Of a stretch of 6,196 bases of DNA, positions 1 through 4,844 are shown one piece after another. The stretch comes from Sulfurovum sp. bin170 (GTDB taxonomy: Bacteria > Campylobacterota > Campylobacteria > Campylobacterales > Sulfurovaceae). A program made the position numbers and the translations under genes. Under the pieces are notes generated by a model, which was given only the letters and a program-made list of their open reading frames with translations, had not been told where the DNA came from and made no database searches. Position 1 is the first letter of the stretch. Each line of letters opens with the position of its first letter. The stretch lies in contig NZ_JAACKB010000089.1 in the NCBI RefSeq assembly GCF_010892395.1, positions 1 through 6,196 on the forward strand. Reading direction: 5' to 3'.

Positions 1-329
1 TCAGATATCAATGTCAATGTAGAATACCCACAAATTATATTGTGTTTGATCCATACGACACAGTATACGATGCAATAGGTAATAATTCACATAGGATATT
101 ATGTGGTCACCCAAATAGCGTGGTTATCAAAAATAAGAACTCTACACGCTCTATCAATATTTTTTCTTTTACACTCAACACCCAACAGAGGATTGGAAGC
201 CAACAAATCTATATTCTCTTCAAGTCTATTAATATACTCTTATGCGACAGTGGGACTATCTTTGGCAATAGTATCAAAAATAGAAAACAAATCCTCTTCT
301 GCCAATTTTCTATATCGAATACTATACAT
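1..329 (-). pseudogene. Broken RelE/ParE-family toxin gene
   Basis: Reading the minus strand from an ATG at 329 gives a clear RelE/ParE-fold start, MYSIRYRKLAEEDL, followed by a helix ending in DSPTVA. A TAA at 240-242 (codon 30) then interrupts it. The same frame continues as EYINRLEENIDLLASNPLLG and on through KRKNIDRACRVLIFDNHAIW, which is the typical ParE helix pair, NPLLG turn and central beta strands. It stops again at TAA 99-101. The C-terminal strand appears in another frame (about 105 to 1) as HRILCRMDQTQY, resembling the family's RVLH-x-RMD ending, and closes with TGA at 1-3. The original gene was therefore about 108 codons, normal for the family, and carries one nonsense mutation and at least one frameshift. 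The start overlaps the antitoxin gene by 8 bases, as in intact modules. ParE-type toxins poison gyrase and RelE-type toxins cleave mRNA; which one this was cannot be told. Family assignment is confident, the exact position of the frameshift is not. Confidence 0.8.
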
Positions 330-549
330 ATCTCAATCTTAACTCTTCAAATATCTTATTATGGCTATTTAGACTTATCGGAGAGTTAAGCCCCTCATCA
401 ATCTCTTTTGTAAATTTTGATAAATCTTGCTCATACTCAACTCTATTCGAAGGTTTAAATGCTTTAATTATCTTATATAGAGCCTCTAAATATATCTCAT
501 CTATATTATCAATCTCATTTTTCAAAATCTCTTTGGTTAGCATTGTCAT
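322..549 (-). CDS. Small antitoxin-like protein paired with the broken RelE/ParE toxin
   Basis: This gene encodes 75 residues. The start at 549 is chosen because AAAGGA (557-562) sits 7 bases upstream; a second in-frame ATG is two codons later. The N-terminal half (residues 5-32, KEILKNEIDNIDEIYLEALY and following) is an amphipathic helical segment resembling the short antitoxins that precede RelE/ParE toxins. The C-terminal half ends in SHNKIFEELRLRYV, a toxin-wrapping tail style common in such antitoxins. The best evidence is positional: the toxin ATG (329) lies inside the last codons, giving the 8-base overlap usual for translationally coupled antitoxin-toxin genes. By analogy it would neutralise its toxin and repress the operon. 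I see no clear DNA-binding motif, so the exact antitoxin family is left open. The frame is intact although the toxin is destroyed, so it may act against a related toxin elsewhere or may simply not yet have decayed. Confidence 0.72.
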   Translation of the reverse strand: MTMLTKEILKNEIDNIDEIYLEALYKIIKAFKPSNRVEYEQDLSKFTKEIDEGLNSPISLNSHNKIFEELRLRYV

Positions 550-573
550 AATTTTTTCCTTTGCTTTAGGGTT

Positions 574-579
574 ATTTTA
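574..579 (-). promoter_or_regulatory. Weak candidate -10 box for the antitoxin gene
   Basis: TAAAAT on the minus strand lies 24 bases upstream of the antitoxin start, with the ribosome binding site between them. No convincing -35 box is visible, which is common in Campylobacterota. Nothing else was recognised in the 100-base gap 550-649 apart from a weak stem discussed among the rejected items. Transcription could also continue from hipT. Confidence 0.3.
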
Positions 580-649
580 GCGTAATTTTTTAAGAGTTGT
601 GGGGATTTTTATAAGATTGGGTAAAATCCTCTATCAAATAAAAATACCA

Positions 650-1621
650 CTAAAACCGATACCCAACAGCCCTAATCCTATCCAAAAACAGAGCCTCATA
701 TCTCTCCTTAGCCTCATCACTCAAAAATGACTTATCCAAAAGTGCAAATGTAGCCTTCTGCTTGGCTAAAAAGCTCTCTATACTCCCAATAGTAACCTTT
801 TGAGGCAGACCCAATCTATCAGCAAAAGCCATAAAGTCATCATAGGCATAAAAACCATTGGCTTCAAAACTCTGGGTTTCATACTCCTCAAAAAGCTCTA
901 AAGCTGTTCGTGACTCATTTGGCAAATGTATAGAGCTAGAGAGTAAGTCGTAAGCAGGAGAGAGACCATACTCCTTGGTTCTTCTCTGTGTGATTGAAAA
1001 GTTTTTGAGATGAGCATCACCATTGCCTACGAGATAGTTAAAGAGTACTAGTTTGAAATATTTGACCATCTCTATCTTGTAGGTGGGTAGATACTTTTTG
1101 ATAAGCTCCCCTATCTGCTCATAACTATAATCATATTTGTAGTTTCTGCCATGAGTATCTTTGGTTTGACCTGCTAGTGAACAGAAATCCTCTTGGCGAA
1201 TCTTTTTGTCATCTATCCTATCAAATCTCTTGGTAATATAAGCCAATTCCCCATCACTAAAAGAGATAAGTCCATTGTTGGCAGTCTCCAGTCCAAACAC
1301 TTGTGAGGCTAACTGCATGGTAAAGTGTTCATTTTTGGCTACATCTTCTATAAGCTCACCATACTCCATTAGAGGAATCGGTTTGAGTATATATCTGCCA
1401 TCTTTCGAGGTTGGGGTAAGTTTTTTATCTTCGATTTTTAGTGAGATTTTATCTTGGACTCCTGAGATAGAGAAGCTGGTTGAGAGTTCTATAGTTTTGG
1501 ATAGAAACTCTTTTTTGTCAAAATCTAAAACAGACGATATTTTTTGATTATCAAAGAGCAACCGTGTACACTTTTTGCAATAAATATCTTTGGTTGATTT
1601 GAAACACCCTAAACAGTTCAT
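650..1621 (-). CDS. hipT: HipT-type Ser/Thr kinase toxin (HipA-family, short form)
   Basis: This 323-residue protein carries the HipA kinase core without the HipA N-terminal subdomain, which is encoded separately just upstream. Visible motifs are the Gly-rich loop STSFSISGVQDK (residues 47-58) and the ATP-binding lysine in RYILKP (K80). Next come KRFDR (131-135) and QEDFCSLAG (143-151). The catalytic loop is GNGDAHLKN (199-207, with D202 and N207), and the metal-binding aspartate lies in SPAYDLLSS (D225). The S51-I-S53 motif corresponds to the SIS autophosphorylation site known in E. coli HipT, whose reported target is tryptophanyl-tRNA synthetase; the target here is inferred only. The N-terminus has C3-x2-C6 and C15-x2-C18, a possible zinc knuckle. 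The length is close to that of known HipT. The gene starts inside the hipS stop codon (ATGA overlap) with its own strong GGGAGG (1626-1631) 4 bases upstream, so it looks like a genuine separate gene. All catalytic residues are present, so the kinase is probably active. Confidence 0.9.
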   Translation of the reverse strand: MNCLGCFKSTKDIYCKKCTRLLFDNQKISSVLDFDKKEFLSKTIELSTSFSISGVQDKISLKIEDKKLTPTSKDGRYILKPIPLMEYGELIEDVAKNEHFTMQLASQVFGLETANNGLISFSDGELAYITKRFDRIDDKKIRQEDFCSLAGQTKDTHGRNYKYDYSYEQIGELIKKYLPTYKIEMVKYFKLVLFNYLVGNGDAHLKNFSITQRRTKEYGLSPAYDLLSSSIHLPNESRTALELFEEYETQSFEANGFYAYDDFMAFADRLGLPQKVTIGSIESFLAKQKATFALLDKSFLSDEAKERYEALFLDRIRAVGYRF

Positions 1622-1935
1622 GGTACCTCCCTTATCGTAATCGCTCCGATAGTATCACTGTTGGCTGTTTTGAGGAGTCTACTAAACTCATCATTCTCAT
1701 CTATCTTTAGCTGTCTACATTGAAGTTTTTTTAGATTACCCTCGGCTAAAAGATTGGAGAAAAAAGGGTGAAGATATTTTGAGATAAAAGGCTCTTTTTG
1801 CTTGGGGAAAGTTAGACTGATAGCAGAATTTTCATTATCCTCTAAAAAGTCATTATCATACTGAAAAATATAATTTTCACCATCAAAATAAACTGTTCCT
1901 ACAAACTCAAAGTCATCATAAACATACCCTAGCAT
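1618..1935 (-). CDS. hipS: HipS-like antitoxin (stand-alone HipA N-terminal subdomain)
   Basis: This 105-residue protein matches the HipA N-terminal subdomain 1. It opens with short beta strands (FVGTVYFDGENYIFQYDNDF, residues 11-30), then ISLTFPKQ (39-46). The conserved family core PFFSNLLAEGNLKKL (57-71) is followed by a helix with NDEFSRLLKTA, and the protein ends in the SDTIGAITI strand (93-101). In full-length HipA this block is joined to the kinase. Here it is an independent gene between hipB and hipT, as in the E. coli HipBST system, where HipS rather than HipB is the protein that neutralises the kinase. The start overlaps the hipB stop by one base (TAATG), with AAAGGGA (1943-1949) 7 bases upstream. 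The stop overlaps the hipT start by four bases. This tight coupling suggests matched synthesis of antitoxin and toxin. The size is close to that of the described HipS. The role is inferred from family and gene order. Confidence 0.85.
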   Translation of the reverse strand: MLGYVYDDFEFVGTVYFDGENYIFQYDNDFLEDNENSAISLTFPKQKEPFISKYLHPFFSNLLAEGNLKKLQCRQLKIDENDEFSRLLKTANSDTIGAITIREVP

Positions 1936-2144
1936 TAATCAATCCCTTTGATTTTGAGCTCAATACTCAACCCCAATGTTTCACAGAGTTTAGAGAGCGT
2001 ATCGATGGTGGTACTCACTTTCCCTTGCTCTATATTTGAGAGCTGTTTAGTACTTATTTCAGAGATTAGAGCCAAATCTATTTGGGTAATCCTTAGCTCT
2101 TTTCTTCTTGATTGAATGGTCTCTCCTAGCTTTTCACGGTTCAT
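1935..2144 (-). CDS. hipB: HipB-like XRE-family DNA-binding regulator
   Basis: This 69-residue protein consists almost entirely of one XRE/Cro-type helix-turn-helix domain. The recognition region is ITQIDLALISEISTKQLSNI (residues 19-38) followed by EQGK, the classic turn after the recognition helix. The C-terminal LGLSIELKIKG strand is typical of HipB, where it forms the dimer interface. It is shorter than E. coli K-12 HipB and has no extended C-terminal tail. It is the first gene of the hipB-hipS-hipT operon. A HipB dimer would bind the inverted repeat over its own promoter (2162-2194) and repress the operon, and in known HipBST systems it strengthens inhibition by HipS. The start is supported by AGGT (2151-2154) 7 bases upstream of the ATG. 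The fold is certain; the HipB name rests on its partners. Confidence 0.88.
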   Translation of the reverse strand: MNREKLGETIQSRRKELRITQIDLALISEISTKQLSNIEQGKVSTTIDTLSKLCETLGLSIELKIKGID

Positions 2145-2161
2145 TTTTCAACCTAAATATA

Positions 2162-2194
2162 TGCAATATAATACATATTTTTTATTATATTACA
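2162..2194. promoter_or_regulatory. Inverted-repeat operator over the hipB promoter
   Basis: TGCAATATAATA (2162-2173) and TATTATATTACA (2183-2194) are inverted copies matching at 11 of 12 positions, separated by 9 bases. They lie 18-50 bases upstream of the hipB ATG and cover the likely -10 box, the position expected for an autoregulatory HipB operator. The sequence differs from the E. coli TATCC-N8-GGATA operator, so the assignment rests on position and symmetry. High AT content lowers its significance, but the C/G-containing ends are matched too. Confidence 0.55.
2184..2189 (-). promoter_or_regulatory. Candidate -10 box of the hipBST operon
   Basis: A perfect TATAAT on the minus strand lies 39 bases before the hipB start, giving a leader of roughly 30 bases. 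A TG dinucleotide lies a few bases upstream. No recognisable -35 box is present. The box lies inside the right arm of the inverted repeat, so a bound repressor would block it. Confidence 0.5.
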
Positions 2195-2222
2195 CTTTTT
2201 ATTCTGATAGTTGCTTTAAATA

Positions 2223-2234
2223 TGTAGTATAGTA
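2223..2234. repeat. Third copy of the hipB operator half-site
   Basis: TGTAGTATAGTA matches the right operator arm read on the minus strand (TGTAATATAATA) at 10 of 12 positions, both differences being A/G transitions. It lies about 30 bases further upstream, between the ccoI stop and the hipB promoter. It has no matching inverted partner, so it would be a single auxiliary half-site if it is used at all. Confidence 0.35.
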
Positions 2235-2252
2235 CTTATTTAATCTATATCA

Positions 2253-4706
2253 TTAATCTGCTGAAGTAGTCTTAATCCTCATAGAGTTCCCCACCACCAT
2301 CAAAGAACTCAAACTCATAGACAATGCCGCCACCAATGGAATCACAAAACCTGCCATAGCAACAGGGATAGTCAGAACATTATAGATAAGAGAAAGCCCC
2401 AAGTTCTGCTTGATAAACTTATAAGTCCGTCTCGAAATCACAAAGCTATCTTTTATCCCTCTTAGAGAATCATTTAGCACAACTACATCACTGATAGCCA
2501 AAGCCACATCAGCCCCTTTTCCCATTGCTATTGCCACATCTGCTTTTGATAGTGCCAAGGCATCGTTGACACCATCCCCTACCATTACAACTACTCTGCC
2601 TTGCTCTTTTAGCTTATCTATATAGTTAGCTTTATCTATTGGGGTCATCTCTGATTTGAAATTCTCTATACCAATCTCTTTGGCAACCCTAGAGGCTACT
2701 GATTGGTGGTCACCTGTTGCCATTATTACATCTGTGCCTATTTGGGTTAGATACTTTATGGTCTCTCTTGCTCCATCTTTGATGCTATCTTCTAGTTCAA
2801 ATGAGACTATTACCTCACCATCAATTGCAAAATGATATAGAGTATATTGGCTCTCCAAACTAAAATCTATACCGTTTGAAGAGAGAAGTTTACTATTTCC
2901 ACCTAACAACTTCCTATTTTGATAAGTTGCCGTAACCCCTTGGGCGTGAATCTGTTCTATATTTTCAAGATTAGGAACCGATGGCTTTAGCCTCGTCTTG
3001 TTCGGGACTGAAGTCTCCGATTCCAGTTCCGTATTATATTTCTCTTCTAAATAGAGTTTTATTGCTCTACTAACAGGATGTGTAGAGCTATCAACTAGTG
3101 CATATAGAGGTGCTAAATATTTCGTCTCAATCTCATTTGACTGTTTTTTAATAGTCAAATTACCCTCTGTAAGTGTTCCTGTCTTATCAAAAACAATAGT
3201 ATCAGCTTTTGCAAATGTCTCAATAAACTTCGCTTCTTTAAAGAGTAATCCTCTATTGGCTCCCCAAGAGATACCAATCAGAGAAGCTATAGGTGTAGCC
3301 AGAGCCAAAGCACATGGACAAGCGATAACTATCACCGAGATAGATACGATAAGAGCTTTTTCAAATCCAGCACCATAGAGATACCAACCCACAAAAGTTG
3401 CAACTGCCAAGAGCAAAATAGTAACCGAGAAATACTTTGAAATCTCATTGGCACTCTCTTCTATTTTTGGTTTAGAGGCTAATGAATCCTCTAACAGAGT
3501 TACAATACTGTTGAGCGTAGAGTTGGCATAATTTTTGGTAGCCTTATAGCGAATAACCTGCCCACTATTGATGGTTCCACTAAATATCTTATCCCCATCT
3601 CTCTTCTCCACAGGCAGAGATTCACCACTCATGCTACTCTCATCAAAGGTTCCCGTGGAGCTGATAAGCTCACCATCCACACTTGCTTTCTCTCCCATCT
3701 TGACCTCAATGGTATCACCCACAGAGATAGCATCGAGCATCACAACTTTTTTGACCCCATCAAGCACTACTGTAGCCTCTAATGGTACTTGTGATTTTAT
3801 CTTGTCCATTGTATCCACAGCAGATTTTTTACCAATAACTTCGAGATATTTTCCAACCAATACAAAGGTAATAATCATCGCTACAGAGTCAAAATAGCTA
3901 TGTCCTCCTCCACCAAACAAGACATAGAGTGAATATATATAGGTAAGCGTTGCCCCTGAACTAACCAAAAAGTCCATATTGACAATGTGATTTTTCAGCC
4001 CATAATATGCCCCACGAAAAAATATCCATCCACTATAAAACAGCACAGGAGTAGCAAATATAAACTCTGCAATATGCACCAGTTGCAAAGTCTCCTCTTT
4101 CATTCCAGAGAAGAATCCTGCATATTTGGCTACATCTATCATCATGATATTCATACTAGCAAAAATAGCGATACTCATTCGCAAGAAGTAGTCTCGTTTG
4201 TTACTGGTTGCTTTCTTCTCACTCTCACTTCTATCATAAGGGTAAGCGTTGTAACCGATGCTTCGTATCTTGTCTATAATCTCTGAGAGCTTAATGGTAT
4301 CTTCATCCCAAACTACCTTGGCTTTATTATTGGTAAAGTTTATTGAAGCCTCTACAATCCCATCACTCTCACCTAAAATTTTCTCATTGAGCCAGATACA
4401 GGCAGCACAGTGAATCCCCTCTATCATCAAATTTACTTGGGAAAAACCATCAGAATTGACCTCAATATATCGCTGTGCAAAACTCTCCATATCAAAGTTG
4501 GAACTATCCTCTCCAACCCTTAGAGGAGGTGCAATAGTCTCGTTTCCCATCTTCTCATAGAAGCTATCAAGTCCATCATCTTTGAGCAGATGATAGACCC
4601 CTTGACACCCATTGCAACAGAAATATAAACTTGGGTCATTTTTCTCTCTAATCATTACAGATTCATCAAACTCTAATTGGCAATGGGTACACTTAACTAT
4701 AGGCAA
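2253..4706 (-). CDS. ccoI: CcoI/FixI copper-translocating P1B-type ATPase
   Basis: This inner-membrane P-type ATPase is predicted to move Cu(I) across the membrane for assembly of cbb3-type cytochrome oxidase. Numbering is from the TTG at 4706 (817 residues). An N-terminal cysteine domain has C6-x2-C9 and FCCNGC (C30, C31, C34), as in CcoI/FixI. A heavy-metal-associated domain follows with HCAAC (C100, C103), then membrane helices. The actuator motif is SGES (360-363), where TGES is commoner. The membrane metal site is CPC (463-465). The phosphorylation site is DKTGT (D507), then HP (543-544), TGD (664-666) and GDGVND (710-715). The last helices carry YN and MSLSS. All catalytic and metal residues are present, so it should be active. 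The longest ORF begins at ATG 4742, but that ATG has no ribosome binding site while the TTG does. A GC-rich 57-bp block (2974-3030) adds 19 residues to the nucleotide-binding domain. It is divergent from ccoG. Confidence 0.93.
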   Translation of the reverse strand: MPIVKCTHCQLEFDESVMIREKNDPSLYFCCNGCQGVYHLLKDDGLDSFYEKMGNETIAPPLRVGEDSSNFDMESFAQRYIEVNSDGFSQVNLMIEGIHCAACIWLNEKILGESDGIVEASINFTNNKAKVVWDEDTIKLSEIIDKIRSIGYNAYPYDRSESEKKATSNKRDYFLRMSIAIFASMNIMMIDVAKYAGFFSGMKEETLQLVHIAEFIFATPVLFYSGWIFFRGAYYGLKNHIVNMDFLVSSGATLTYIYSLYVLFGGGGHSYFDSVAMIITFVLVGKYLEVIGKKSAVDTMDKIKSQVPLEATVVLDGVKKVVMLDAISVGDTIEVKMGEKASVDGELISSTGTFDESSMSGESLPVEKRDGDKIFSGTINSGQVIRYKATKNYANSTLNSIVTLLEDSLASKPKIEESANEISKYFSVTILLLAVATFVGWYLYGAGFEKALIVSISVIVIACPCALALATPIASLIGISWGANRGLLFKEAKFIETFAKADTIVFDKTGTLTEGNLTIKKQSNEIETKYLAPLYALVDSSTHPVSRAIKLYLEEKYNTELESETSVPNKTRLKPSVPNLENIEQIHAQGVTATYQNRKLLGGNSKLLSSNGIDFSLESQYTLYHFAIDGEVIVSFELEDSIKDGARETIKYLTQIGTDVIMATGDHQSVASRVAKEIGIENFKSEMTPIDKANYIDKLKEQGRVVVMVGDGVNDALALSKADVAIAMGKGADVALAISDVVVLNDSLRGIKDSFVISRRTYKFIKQNLGLSLIYNVLTIPVAMAGFVIPLVAALSMSLSSLMVVGNSMRIKTTSAD
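2974..3030. repeat. 57-bp palindromic element inserted in frame in ccoI
   Basis: The block is bounded by GGAACCG (2974-2980) and CAGTTCC (3024-3030), inverted at 6 of 7 positions. It contains two hairpins. One is CGA-(T)-GGCT, loop TT, AGCC-TCG (2979-2995). The other is TCGG-GACT, loop GA, AGTC-(T)-CCGA (3002-3020). Each has a single bulged T. It is 31/57 G+C (54%), clearly above the surrounding gene. At 57 bases it adds exactly 19 codons, encoding ELESETSVPNKTRLKPSV in a hydrophilic loop of the ATPase N-domain. Removing it would restore KYNTNLENIEQ, a plausible uninterrupted loop. It resembles in kind, not in sequence, the in-frame palindromic elements of Rickettsia. Being an element rather than native sequence is an inference. 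Confidence 0.6.
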
Positions 4707-4711
4707 AAAAA

Positions 4712-4718
4712 TCCTTTT
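4712..4718 (-). promoter_or_regulatory. Ribosome binding site that sets the ccoI start at TTG
   Basis: AAAAGGA on the minus strand ends 5 bases before TTG 4706-4704. The protein then begins MPIVKCTHC, with the conserved cysteine motif near the N-terminus as is usual for CcoI. The upstream ATG at 4742 is preceded only by AT-rich sequence without any purine-rich site. Confidence 0.7.
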
Positions 4719-4750
4719 GTCACTTATTGTCACAATTAGCATAAGTTTAG

Positions 4751-4766
4751 ATAATAATTATTATAA
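4751..4766. promoter_or_regulatory. Fur-box-like palindrome in the ccoI-ccoG intergenic region
   Basis: ATAATAATTATTAT (4751-4764) is a perfect 14-bp palindrome. Positions 4752-4766 match the Helicobacter pylori Fur consensus TAATAATnATTATTA with one mismatch. It overlaps the candidate ccoI -10 box, a position suited to repression. The region is almost pure A+T, so a chance match is quite possible. Confidence 0.35.
4760..4765 (-). promoter_or_regulatory. Candidate -10 box for ccoI
   Basis: TATAAT on the minus strand would start transcription near 4753. That gives a leader of about 47 bases to the TTG start at 4706, but only about 11 bases to the ATG at 4742, further favouring the TTG. There is no clear -35 box. 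Confidence 0.45.
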
Positions 4767-4769
4767 CTT

Positions 4770-4780
4770 TATAATATAAT
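4770..4780 (+). promoter_or_regulatory. Candidate -10 boxes for ccoG
   Basis: Two TATAAT hexamers share one base (4770-4775 and 4775-4780), pointing to a start near 4785-4790 and a leader of about 55-60 bases. A further TATTAT at 4817-4822 is a closer alternative. Which is used cannot be decided from sequence. TTATA-A-TATAA (4769-4779) is also a short palindrome. Confidence 0.4.
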
Positions 4781-4833
4781 AAGCTAAACTATATCTTATT
4801 GTTTGTATCATATGGGTATTATATCAGAAAGTT

Positions 4834-4839
4834 AAGGAG
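4834..4839 (+). promoter_or_regulatory. Strong ccoG ribosome binding site
   Basis: AAGGAG lies 5 bases ahead of ATG 4845 and fixes the ccoG start, which places MEFRIKRYYG directly before the first membrane helix. Confidence 0.85.
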
Positions 4840-4844
4840 TCTTC

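Noticed and set aside
42..389. Open frames on the plus strand at 42-389 and 103-342
   Set aside because: They lie opposite the RelE/ParE pseudogene and the antitoxin gene, have no family resemblance or ribosome binding site, and the minus-strand reading explains the sequence well.
603..629. Stem GGATTTT/AAAATCC as a terminator after hipT
   Set aside because: Only 7 mostly A-T pairs with a 13-base loop and no T-run following on the minus strand, so it does not fit an intrinsic terminator.
1275..1547. Plus-strand open frame opposite hipT
   Set aside because: It is the complement of strongly conserved kinase coding sequence and has no recognisable protein content.
1618..1935. hipS-hipT as one hipA gene split by mutation
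   Set aside because: hipT has its own strong ribosome binding site and an ATGA overlap, starts with a cysteine motif not found in HipA, and the gene order matches known HipBST operons.
2195..2252. Intrinsic terminator between ccoI and hipB
   Set aside because: No GC-containing stem followed by a T-run is visible; the only strong dyad nearby fits an operator better.
4251..4262. Second copy of the 57-bp element (AACCGATGCTT resembles its end)
   Set aside because: Only about 11 bases match, it lacks the hairpins and right end, and it encodes the conserved SIGYNAYPYD stretch of the metal-binding domain.
3568..4286. Plus-strand open frames at 3568-3897 and 3987-4286 opposite ccoI
   Set aside because: Both are shadows of ccoI with its conserved motifs on the other strand.
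4799..4812. FNR/CRP-type site (TTG-N8-CAA) ahead of ccoG
   Set aside because: The left TTG is present, but the right half does not match at the required spacing.
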